A stretch of 23,660 bases of DNA from a virus. A model generated the notes under the pieces. That model had not been told where the DNA came from. It ran no database searches and saw only the letters and a program-made list of their open reading frames with translations. The translations under genes were made by a program, and so were the position numbers. The stretch is taken from positions 1-23,660 of the IMG/VR virus record IMGVR_UViG_3300020053_000679. One strand, written 5' to 3'. Below are positions 6,596 through 13,104 of the stretch, piece after piece; position 1 is the stretch's first letter; every line of letters starts with the position of its first letter.

Positions 6596-8835
6596 GCTAC
6601 CATATCCATAAACTTGCTTAGGAACACTCGCTTCTGAACCTTACCTGAGTTGAACTTCTTAAAGCCTCGGAGTAGGTCGCCCTTCTTGCTAGAGTTAACT
6701 TCTAGGACATCTTCATCAATACCTAACTTCTTACCGTTAACTAGGAAACGAGCATCGTAGCCTACCTGATCTTGAATCATCAAGACACCATCTCGTCTAA
6801 AGGTTTTCATGTATTGTCCATCTTCAAAGGAGCACCAGCTAAAATCGCTATTGTATTGTTGGGTTGATTCAAACTCGTAGTTTACATTTCGAGTTGAGCT
6901 ACCTTGCATTAAGTAGTAATTGATCGCTGAGGATCCTGTAGTCAACTTGAACATTTCAACTAGGAGAAGAGTGTTATAATTTCTATCTCTGCCTCGAATG
7001 TTTTTGCCGCCACCAACAATCAATTGCTTGTGTCGTAATACGGCTTTCTCATTGTGGAGTAAACCTTTACTCCAAATGCGCTCATCGTCAAACGTTGATT
7101 GCTCCCAAATCTCCACGTTATCTGTGGCTCCACCATCAGTTAGGAACAGTGTATTCATTATCTCTACATTGTTAGCCTTGCGGAAGTCTTTCACAATCTG
7201 CATTGCCATTATCAAAGTATGGTTGAGATTAGTTCCACCTAGTTGATAGTTTCTGTTCTCAACCTGCCACCATTCGTTTTCATAACGGTTTCTTGATGAA
7301 CGTATGTTAAAGTATTCTGCATAACATAACAAGTGCTTCATCGCAGATTCAGTCTGAGTCTTATTCCATGAACCTGAGAACAAATGACGGAGCATCATGT
7401 CTTCTTTTTGTAGGGCAACTTGTCCTGGAATCCTTTGAGATTCTACGGCGCCATATTCGTTGCCAGTTGTAAAGCCATAAACCTCAAACGGAATATTGAC
7501 TTTCTTACAAAACAACACCTGAGTCAACAGCTGTTCAATTGTGCCTGCCATGTTACCAGACATACTGCCTGACATATCAATAAACATACACATACCGTGG
7601 TTTTTACCGTTGGGCACAACCGTTGTCTGTTTGAAGAGATCTTCTGTTATCTTGTAAGCCCAAAGCTTGTCCTCGTTCAACTTACCTGTTTTAGAAATCT
7701 TTGCCTTAGACATCTGTGTTGCTTTACGCTTCATCTCGAATTGCTGAACCATATGATTAACAACCGAGTTATTTTTTGCCTTGAATGTTGAGAGTAGTTC
7801 AGTTGCTACCAGCTCTGTATCTTTAGCAGTGTCTGCATAATAGTCTGGCATAATCTTGAAACTCTTGTTCAAGCCTGTGTACATCACGCTCGCTGGGACT
7901 ACATACTTTTTCCAGTCCTTAACCTCAGGGATGTCTATGTAAACCGGTGTCAAGCTATCTATATCTATCAACTTCTTTTCGTTTTTTCGGAAAGCTTGAT
8001 CTGTGATTGACATCTCGCCGTCGCTTTCCATAAACTCGTCTAACAAGTCCTGGGCAGTTGACTCGCCTTCTTCGGGTTCTTCTTCTTCATCTGAGTCTGA
8101 GTCTGAAGGGGTGTTGCCTGATTGATTTGTTTCTTCGGATTCTTCTTCGTCGTCCTCCTGTTCATCATCTGAGCTAGGAGGAGGGGGAGGGGGAGGAGTA
8201 TCCATTTCATCGTCGTCTTCGAAGTCCTCGTCTGAGTCTTGAGGAACATACTTTTGCTGTTCCTTCATTTCTTCGGCTTCTTTTTGAGAGTTACCATACA
8301 ACTCTTGAGCTAACTGCTCAACGTCTGCCCATGTCTCAGTTTTTGCTACACGGTCTACGAATACTTGTTCTTCGTCTGTAAAATTGATGCCTAGGAGAGA
8401 ACCTACTTTAAAGTGAAGATTGATTCTGTCAATTAGTGGAAGTTCGTTAACGTCTAAATCCTTAACACCGAAAAAGTCTCGGGCAAAAAGTTCTCGGTAA
8501 CCACCGTAGAAACTTTTAACTAGTCCAGGATAACGTTCTTTTACTTTACGCTCGATACGAGCATCTTCTACAATGTTGAGGAAGCCTTTGAGCTTGGGGT
8601 CTTTAGAAACTGAATCGTGCCAGCCTTCCTCAGGAGTCTCTAAACCGTGTCCGACTTCGTGTCCTACTAAGAGGTCATAAAGATCAGGGGAGATGTCTTT
8701 CCATTGGGGGAGGAGGATCTTTCGATTCTTAAGGTCAAATGCTGCTGTCGGAATGTTGGCGTGTTCTACCTGAACATTCTCCGTCGCTAGCAGTTTTGCT
8801 AGTATCGACTTTTGGTTGTTTATTTGTATCGTCAT
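6592..8835 (-). CDS. CobT-like protein: metallopeptidase-like domain, acidic linker and VWA domain
   Basis: The 747-aa protein has three parts. An N-terminal zinc-metallopeptidase-like domain contains HEVGH (59-63) and NIVEDARIER (87-96), which could supply a third metal ligand. A strongly acidic linker (about 200-260) includes seven prolines (214-220). A von Willebrand A domain follows, with a complete MIDAS motif DMSGS (420-424) and a later LTDGG. This matches the CobT subunit of cobaltochelatase and the VWA partners of MoxR ATPases. The CobS-like ATPase encoded downstream is the probable partner, bound through the MIDAS. The ATG (8835) has GAGG upstream. No CobN is present, so the target of this pair is unknown. 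Confidence 0.85.
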   Translation of the reverse strand: MTIQINNQKSILAKLLATENVQVEHANIPTAAFDLKNRKILLPQWKDISPDLYDLLVGHEVGHGLETPEEGWHDSVSKDPKLKGFLNIVEDARIERKVKERYPGLVKSFYGGYRELFARDFFGVKDLDVNELPLIDRINLHFKVGSLLGINFTDEEQVFVDRVAKTETWADVEQLAQELYGNSQKEAEEMKEQQKYVPQDSDEDFEDDDEMDTPPPPPPPSSDDEQEDDEEESEETNQSGNTPSDSDSDEEEEPEEGESTAQDLLDEFMESDGEMSITDQAFRKNEKKLIDIDSLTPVYIDIPEVKDWKKYVVPASVMYTGLNKSFKIMPDYYADTAKDTELVATELLSTFKAKNNSVVNHMVQQFEMKRKATQMSKAKISKTGKLNEDKLWAYKITEDLFKQTTVVPNGKNHGMCMFIDMSGSMSGNMAGTIEQLLTQVLFCKKVNIPFEVYGFTTGNEYGAVESQRIPGQVALQKEDMMLRHLFSGSWNKTQTESAMKHLLCYAEYFNIRSSRNRYENEWWQVENRNYQLGGTNLNHTLIMAMQIVKDFRKANNVEIMNTLFLTDGGATDNVEIWEQSTFDDERIWSKGLLHNEKAVLRHKQLIVGGGKNIRGRDRNYNTLLLVEMFKLTTGSSAINYYLMQGSSTRNVNYEFESTQQYNSDFSWCSFEDGQYMKTFRRDGVLMIQDQVGYDARFLVNGKKLGIDEDVLEVNSSKKGDLLRGFKKFNSGKVQKRVFLSKFMDMVA

Positions 8836-8868
8836 TAAAAGTCCTCACTTTTATTAATTTATACAAGC

Positions 8869-8897
8869 ATTATAAACTCTTTATCTGCAGAAGTCAA
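8869..8897 (-). promoter_or_regulatory. Sigma70-like promoter for the CobT-like gene
   Basis: TTGACT (8897-8892) and a perfect TATAAT (8874-8869) on the minus strand are separated by 17 bases. The start site would lie near 8862, 27 bases before the ATG. Sequence on both sides closely resembles the CobS-like promoter, including TTGTATAAA just after the -10 box. Confidence 0.85.
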
Positions 8898-8917
8898 GCA
8901 AAAAACGCACTTTTTTT
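8891..8917. repeat. 27-bp direct repeat, copy 2 (CobT-like promoter)
   Basis: Identical over 27 bases to 5854-5880 and in the same position relative to the -35 box. Beyond base 8917 the two loci diverge, though both stay T-rich on the plus strand. Confidence 0.85.
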
Positions 8918-8938
8918 GAATTCTTTTTCCTTATTAAA

Positions 8939-10435
8939 TCAGTAGTTTAGGGATAAAGTCAACAAATATTCACGTCCGCCGGCAGTATATTGGGGTAAAA
9001 TCTCGAATTCTCTATCAAAAACGTCCCTAATTTGGAACATTACATTGTAGGTTCCAAAGTCTTTTCCTATATGTAACTGTGCTGATTTTACATCCTCGAG
9101 CGGTGTTTTGTCAACGTCTCGTCGTCCGTTTTGGTATGCTAGTTTGAACCCGTAGGTATAACCCTTGTAGTCGTCCTCAAGCATGATTGCTGTACGAAGT
9201 TTAGGGATCCTTGGAAGATCTGAATGTGTGACTGCTATAACTGTCTTGAATTTTTTGTAGTATGCTAGTACCTTAATACCCTTGGTACTGTAGGAGCCTG
9301 TGTTCACATACTGGTTATTGACATAGTCGTAATCTATACCCTCGTCAAATTCGTAGGCGAAAGCTGAAAAAATTTTATATCGTACGTCGACACCTTGCCC
9401 CTCCTCTGCGTTGAGAAACCGATTTGGTGATACCCAACCGTCGCCGTTCGTTTCATATAGAGTCGGTCGCCTATAACTGTTCCCTACACTAATTGAAAAG
9501 TCTGAGGTTCTAACACCTACTTTATATACGAATACATCATCGTTCTCATATCTTAGTCCTGCATTAAACAAATCATAGGTAAGAAAAGAGTAGACTGATC
9601 CAACTGTTAACTTTTCGGCGCCATTATCCTCTCTTTCTACGTTTGCTCCAAGTAGTACATAATCGTTGACATGCTTACGAGTATCTAAATAGTATCTTTG
9701 ATTTTTAGAAGAGTAGCTCTCTTCACCGTTTCTCAAAAATGTTTGTTCGTTTTCTACGAAACCAAATGTTGCATTTTCGCCTTGTATTGATAACTCGTGC
9801 TTCCTACCCTTTTGTTCACAATCGTCAGACTCCCAGCATGAATCATAATCGTATTGGTAATCTGTTAAAGCATAATTTAATACACCCGTTTGAAGTCTTA
9901 AAACATTGCTATGGTAGTCGTCTTCTTCCTCATTGGTGTTCATTACGCTACCATTCGATGCTTGCTTAGATGCTATAGAAAAGTATTCGTCGCCAATTGA
10001 AACATATTTTGAATCACTGCCTGCTTGAGCTATGAAGTGTTTTCTAAGTTTGTCTGTTATAAAAACAGTGCCTGCTAAACTACCCGAGCCTGTGAGTACA
10101 CTATTGGGTCCATGAGCAATCATGATCTCTTGGTATTGTTGAGGTAGATCGTTTGCCCAGTCATACCAACCAGTAGAAGGATCGTTAACGGGTACGCCGT
10201 TCCTAAAGACTCTGGTATGTGTAGAACTCTGTCCGCGATCTCTAAAAGAAGAAAATCCACCAATACCACCTGGGGTAAAAACCATTGATGGTAAGATGGA
10301 TTCAATTGTTGAAGTGTTAAGTGCAGGGTCTACTTCTACTTTGTTAATAGGTTGCCCTACAACAATAACTTCTTCTATTGTCTGTCCGTGTGCAATTGTG
10401 CTCATAAGAGCGAAACATAATATAAGGTGTTTCAT
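8939..10435 (-). CDS. TonB-dependent outer-membrane receptor, BtuB-like
   Basis: The 498-aa protein has a signal peptide (about 1-17, hydrophobic LILCFALMSTIAHG), then a TonB-box-like EEVIVVG (21-27). A plug domain covers about 30-130, with FRDRGQSSTHTRVFRNGVPV (64-83), DWANDLP and GPNSVLTGSGSLAGTVFI (109-126). The rest (about 365 residues) is a likely beta barrel ending in an aromatic residue (LLTLSLNY), the usual outer-membrane assembly signal. This matches TonB-dependent transporters for cobalamin, siderophores or similar ligands. It is shorter than E. coli BtuB (614 aa), mainly in the barrel. It is last in an envelope module with a His-rich secreted protein and an M15 peptidase. A receptor gene is unusual in a phage; substrate unknown. 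It implies a Gram-negative host. Confidence 0.9.
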   Translation of the reverse strand: MKHLILCFALMSTIAHGQTIEEVIVVGQPINKVEVDPALNTSTIESILPSMVFTPGGIGGFSSFRDRGQSSTHTRVFRNGVPVNDPSTGWYDWANDLPQQYQEIMIAHGPNSVLTGSGSLAGTVFITDKLRKHFIAQAGSDSKYVSIGDEYFSIASKQASNGSVMNTNEEEDDYHSNVLRLQTGVLNYALTDYQYDYDSCWESDDCEQKGRKHELSIQGENATFGFVENEQTFLRNGEESYSSKNQRYYLDTRKHVNDYVLLGANVEREDNGAEKLTVGSVYSFLTYDLFNAGLRYENDDVFVYKVGVRTSDFSISVGNSYRRPTLYETNGDGWVSPNRFLNAEEGQGVDVRYKIFSAFAYEFDEGIDYDYVNNQYVNTGSYSTKGIKVLAYYKKFKTVIAVTHSDLPRIPKLRTAIMLEDDYKGYTYGFKLAYQNGRRDVDKTPLEDVKSAQLHIGKDFGTYNVMFQIRDVFDREFEILPQYTAGGREYLLTLSLNY

Positions 10436-10438
10436 ATT

Positions 10439-10795
10439 TTATTTGACGATGACGCGCTCAATAATTTCTACACAGGTTCCATACCCAGATTTTTGATTGC
10501 TGCAAGGGAAGTGTTTGTTATAGGCATCATAATGATCTCGTGTCCTATAACGTCTGCGAGTTTGTGTTCGGTTAGGATCAATGATTGTATAAACCTCACC
10601 GTTGGGTCCGTATACTGTAATAGGCTGTGGGTGATAATGCCCGTGTCCATGCCCGTGATTACTTTTCTTGTTAATAATTTCTCCAAGAATAAAACCACCT
10701 ACGACACCGCCGATAACGTCCTTTGTATCAGCAGCCGCAACGGGTGCTGTGTGCATGGTGCCTGCGATTAATAATAGTCCAATTAAATATTTCAT
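10439..10795 (-). CDS. Secreted His-rich protein with glycine-zipper segment
   Basis: The 118-aa protein has a clear signal peptide ending near APVAAA (17-22). A Gly-rich hydrophobic segment follows (IGGVVGGFILGEII, 28-41), like the glycine-zipper segments of outer-membrane proteins. A histidine cluster HGHGHGHYH (47-55) could bind Zn, Cu, Ni or Co. The C-terminal part is basic and has Cys98 and Cys108, which could form a disulfide in the periplasm. The start ATG has AGGAG 6 bases upstream, and the stop is 3 bases before the TonB receptor gene. A metal-binding helper of the receptor is an attractive but unproven guess. Confidence 0.75.
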   Translation of the reverse strand: MKYLIGLLLIAGTMHTAPVAAADTKDVIGGVVGGFILGEIINKKSNHGHGHGHYHPQPITVYGPNGEVYTIIDPNRTQTRRRYRTRDHYDAYNKHFPCSNQKSGYGTCVEIIERVIVK

Positions 10796-10804
10796 AAGTT
10801 TCTC

Positions 10805-11266
10805 CTATGCGGTCAGTCCTAAAGAGTACTGAGTTTTGCCATCAACTCGTGATGCTGTTAATGATTTGCCTCTGTTTCCTTCTGTGTTATACGACACATG
10901 AACCCAACCTGAGTCTGGGATACCTGACGTATAGAACTCTAAGATTACTTGATCAAAGTCTGTATTTTCCTCAATCCATTTTGCTAAATGATAATTGGGT
11001 ACGCCGGCTACTTCAATATCTGCTGCTTGTCCTTTGCAATGCTGGGACTTAGAGCTACCACCTACTGCTTTATTAAGTTCGTCGCCTCGATAACCACTGT
11101 TAATGTTAACAGGGCCAAAGTGGTCTCTAACTTTCTGCAGAACATTCTCACATAATGCGATTGCATTGTCCAAATGTTCTTTGGGCATAGAATTGTCTAA
11201 GCCTCGTCTTGTAGCAGTTTGCGACTTTTCAAATTCAGCTAGAGAAAAGTTTTTAGATAGTTTCAT
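10805..11266 (-). CDS. M15-family peptidoglycan peptidase, probable endolysin
   Basis: The 153-aa protein matches peptidase M15 DD- or LD-carboxypeptidase-like enzymes that cut peptidoglycan peptides. The zinc-binding motif is SQHCKGQAADIE (74-85) with His76 and Asp83, and the third ligand is His123 in WVHVSY. The segment VNINSGYRG (53-61) is also typical. There is no signal peptide, as expected of a phage endolysin that needs a holin, though no holin was recognised nearby. The gene has both a strong early-type promoter (11310-11338) and a late TATAAATA box. A role in lysis is likely; a virion-associated role is possible. Confidence 0.88.
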   Translation of the reverse strand: MKLSKNFSLAEFEKSQTATRRGLDNSMPKEHLDNAIALCENVLQKVRDHFGPVNINSGYRGDELNKAVGGSSKSQHCKGQAADIEVAGVPNYHLAKWIEENTDFDQVILEFYTSGIPDSGWVHVSYNTEGNRGKSLTASRVDGKTQYSLGLTA

Positions 11267-11296
11267 AGTCTTGCTCCAAAATGTTACTATATCTCT

Positions 11297-11304
11297 TATT
11301 TATA
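11297..11304 (-). promoter_or_regulatory. Candidate T4-type late promoter box TATAAATA for the endolysin
   Basis: TATAAATA on the minus strand lies 31 bases before the endolysin ATG, in noncoding DNA. The gene's product fits late expression, which makes this the best late-promoter candidate in the window. Confidence 0.6.
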
Positions 11305-11309
11305 AAACT

Positions 11310-11338
11310 ATTATAATACCGTTATGTTATAATGTCAA
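11310..11338 (-). promoter_or_regulatory. Sigma70-like promoter for the envelope module
   Basis: Perfect TTGACA (11338-11333) and perfect TATAAT (11315-11310) on the minus strand, 17 bases apart, precede the M15 peptidase. The -35 box overlaps the end of the ClpP-like gene. The start site would be near 11303, inside the late-type box. Confidence 0.85.
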
Positions 11339-11958
11339 GATGCTTTAGCTTGTTTTGGTACTCTAGGTTTGCGGGGTGCTTTTGTTTTGGGGGCTGGATT
11401 TTCTCTAATATCATTACGCTTAGAAAGACGTTTAATCACTTCCTTAGAGTCCATCCAATAGTCCTTACCCTCAATAACAGATTCAATCTCTTGGGGAGTC
11501 ATAAAGTCTGAATAGATATCAGTGAGCAAACGCTTTGCCCAAGTATGTTCTGCTAGAGCTCTAGAGATCAGTTCATTGCCTTTACCCCAATTACCTGAGG
11601 AATAATTGTGTACTAAGAACTGGGTATGATCCGAAACCTCACAAATGTCTGCACTTAGAAAAAGGAATGTTGCGGCACTCATACAAGCACCTTCAATTGA
11701 TGCAATGATCCTTCCTTTACATTCAGACATAGAACGTAGAAGTTGGATCGTTGTCATGATATCGCCACCGTAACAATTGATGTGCAATATCACAACATCG
11801 TTCTCGGCACAATTTCTAAAACATTGATTCCAATTTACATATTCTGATGGCCCTTCAATCGTATCATTTAGATACAAATCAATTACTCTACCAGCAATCC
11901 TCTCATAAATGTTTTGATTGCTGTTATTAATAATGTCGTCAATTTTAAAGTCGTTCAT
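11335..11958 (-). CDS. ClpP-like serine protease
   Basis: The 207-aa protein resembles the ClpP/crotonase-fold peptidase family S14. The oxyanion and substrate strand is INCYGGDIMTTIQLL (60-74). The likely triad is Ser94 in GACMSAATFLFL, His117 in LVHNYSSG and Asp166 in GKDYWMD. The tail after 185 is basic and Pro/Lys-rich. Phage ClpP homologues can act in prohead maturation or alter host proteolysis; no Clp ATPase partner or capsid gene is in the window, so I cannot choose. Its start lies inside the end of the 125-aa gene (14-base overlap). The gene ends where the endolysin promoter begins. Confidence 0.85.
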   Translation of the reverse strand: MNDFKIDDIINNSNQNIYERIAGRVIDLYLNDTIEGPSEYVNWNQCFRNCAENDVVILHINCYGGDIMTTIQLLRSMSECKGRIIASIEGACMSAATFLFLSADICEVSDHTQFLVHNYSSGNWGKGNELISRALAEHTWAKRLLTDIYSDFMTPQEIESVIEGKDYWMDSKEVIKRLSKRNDIRENPAPKTKAPRKPRVPKQAKAS

Positions 11959-12322
11959 AGTATCTAGTTACCGCCTTAATTTTCTCAATCTGTTTGTCAA
12001 TGATAGCCGTTCTATTAGGCCAATGGATATATTCTTTATCTGGATTCTTTTGTAAATTAAATAACAACGGTAAAATTAGATCTTCTAACTGTTTTAGTTT
12101 GTTAGCCACATCTTGTTCTACAAGTGTTCTGTGTTCATTCACCATATCAGAGGAATCTGCATTTAAGATTCTTCCTTCGATGTCTAAAAGTTTTGCCATG
12201 ACTTCATCTCTAAAGTCTTTGGTTACGTTCGTTACAGTTTCTGTAACTGATGATTGAGGTACGCTATCGTAATTTGGTTCTTCGACGGCTGTAAACCCAA
12301 AGTCAAAATTGTCATCTGACAT
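11945..12322 (-). CDS. Hypothetical phage protein, 125 residues, helical
   Basis: The product begins MSDDNFDFGFTAVEEPNYDS, with an acidic, disordered-looking N terminus. It continues with helical, coiled-coil-like segments (about 35-95) and ends in DKEYIHWPNRTAIIDKQIEK. I believe similar proteins occur in marine T4-like phages, but from memory only and without a function. The ATG at 12322 has AGGAG at a good distance and overlaps the deformylase gene by 11 bases; its end overlaps the ClpP-like gene by 14. An FxF-type N-terminal motif could be a protein-binding peptide. Confidence 0.75.
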   Translation of the reverse strand: MSDDNFDFGFTAVEEPNYDSVPQSSVTETVTNVTKDFRDEVMAKLLDIEGRILNADSSDMVNEHRTLVEQDVANKLKQLEDLILPLLFNLQKNPDKEYIHWPNRTAIIDKQIEKIKAVTRYYERL

Positions 12323-12848
12323 TTCTTACTCCTTTTACATTACGCTTAAACCTTTTTACTTTCTTGTCTAAGCCTTTGATTGCTCTGTCTAATTTAAACT
12401 TAGACGCTCTCATTGTAAAGTTTTTTCCTAGCATGTGATCGTATTCGTGTAGTGCAATACGAGCAGCTACGCTAGTGTAGGTTTCAATTACTTCCTTACC
12501 TTCTACATCAGTATATTGGAAGGTTGCCTCTGAGGGTCTGCTTAGTGATAACCATAACCCTGGGAAGGATAAACAACCTTCTTTTTCAATACAAGTTTCT
12601 TCGCTAACGGAAACTAGAAGAGGATTAAAAAGTGTTCTTTTAAACTCCTCGCCATATACCATTGTAAACACTTGCATATCTAAACCAACTTGGTTTGCAG
12701 ACAATCCAGCACCATTTAACATATTACATTTTTCGTGTAAAAGTTTAGACACTAGTTCTGCATCGTCTTTTTCGTAGTCGAATCGTGCAGGAGCCTCGTT
12801 CAGCCTTTTATCTCCGAATGGGATAAGTTCTAAATCACCTAAGTTCAT
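12312..12848 (-). CDS. def: Peptide deformylase
   Basis: The 178-aa enzyme removes the N-formyl group from new proteins. All three family motifs are intact: GLSANQVG (48-55), EGCLSFPG (90-97, metal ligand Cys92) and HEYDH (134-138, ligands His134 and His138 with catalytic Glu135). A basic, Lys/Arg-rich C-terminal tail (about 145-178) extends beyond the catalytic core and could bind the ribosome or RNA. The start overlaps the glutaredoxin stop in ATGA. Deformylases are known auxiliary genes of marine phages, where they may support synthesis of quickly turned-over host proteins. Confidence 0.95.
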   Translation of the reverse strand: MNLGDLELIPFGDKRLNEAPARFDYEKDDAELVSKLLHEKCNMLNGAGLSANQVGLDMQVFTMVYGEEFKRTLFNPLLVSVSEETCIEKEGCLSFPGLWLSLSRPSEATFQYTDVEGKEVIETYTSVAARIALHEYDHMLGKNFTMRASKFKLDRAIKGLDKKVKRFKRNVKGVRNVR

Positions 12849-13084
12849 AGATTACTCGGATCTAAAAAGTCTTGGAATTCTCTAAAGCCACCGATTGTCT
12901 TCTGATCTTCACCAATGACTATCTGTGGAAAAGTCCTAGCTCCTGGGAATGACTCTTGGAATGTTTCAAAGGTGTAGTCTGCATCTAACAAAAGGTATTC
13001 ATAATCAAATCCTTTTTGTTCACATAAGGCTTTTGCCGCATCGCAATAGCTACATCTTGTTTTTCCATAAATTGTTACTTTCAT
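12845..13084 (-). CDS. Glutaredoxin
   Basis: The 79-aa thiol-disulfide oxidoreductase carries the dithiol active site CSYC (11-14), the cis-proline motif TFPQIVI and IGGF, all typical of glutaredoxins. Length is right for a minimal glutaredoxin. Possible partners are a phage ribonucleotide reductase (not in this window) or the peroxiredoxin at 1901-2506. A TATAAATA box lies 13 bases upstream of the start, overlapping the end of gp46. The downstream deformylase gene is translationally coupled. Confidence 0.93.
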   Translation of the reverse strand: MKVTIYGKTRCSYCDAAKALCEQKGFDYEYLLLDADYTFETFQESFPGARTFPQIVIGEDQKTIGGFREFQDFLDPSNL

Positions 13085-13096
13085 ATTTCTATCCTA

Positions 13097-13104
13097 TATT
13101 TATA
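13097..13104 (-). promoter_or_regulatory. Candidate T4-type late promoter box TATAAATA before glutaredoxin
   Basis: TATAAATA on the minus strand overlaps the gp46 stop codon and lies 13 bases before the glutaredoxin ATG. The leader would be very short, so it might drive genes further down. Confidence 0.35.

Noticed and set aside
8040-8249. 69-aa minus-strand frame rich in Lys, Thr and Pro
   Set aside because: It is a frame-shifted reading of the repetitive acidic and proline-rich linker of the CobT-like protein.
4588-10435. A cobalamin synthesis and uptake island (CobS, CobT and BtuB-like)
   Set aside because: CobN and all other corrin genes are absent from the window, the receptor's ligand is unknown, and MoxR-VWA pairs have many other roles. 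Kept only as a cautious possibility.
10427-10771. 114-aa plus-strand frame
   Set aside because: It is antisense to the secreted His-rich gene, which has a signal peptide and a good ribosome binding site.
11945-12322. Late co-activator gp33
   Set aside because: Length is similar (125 against 112 aa), but no T4 gp33 segment or LDFLL-type C-terminal tail is present.
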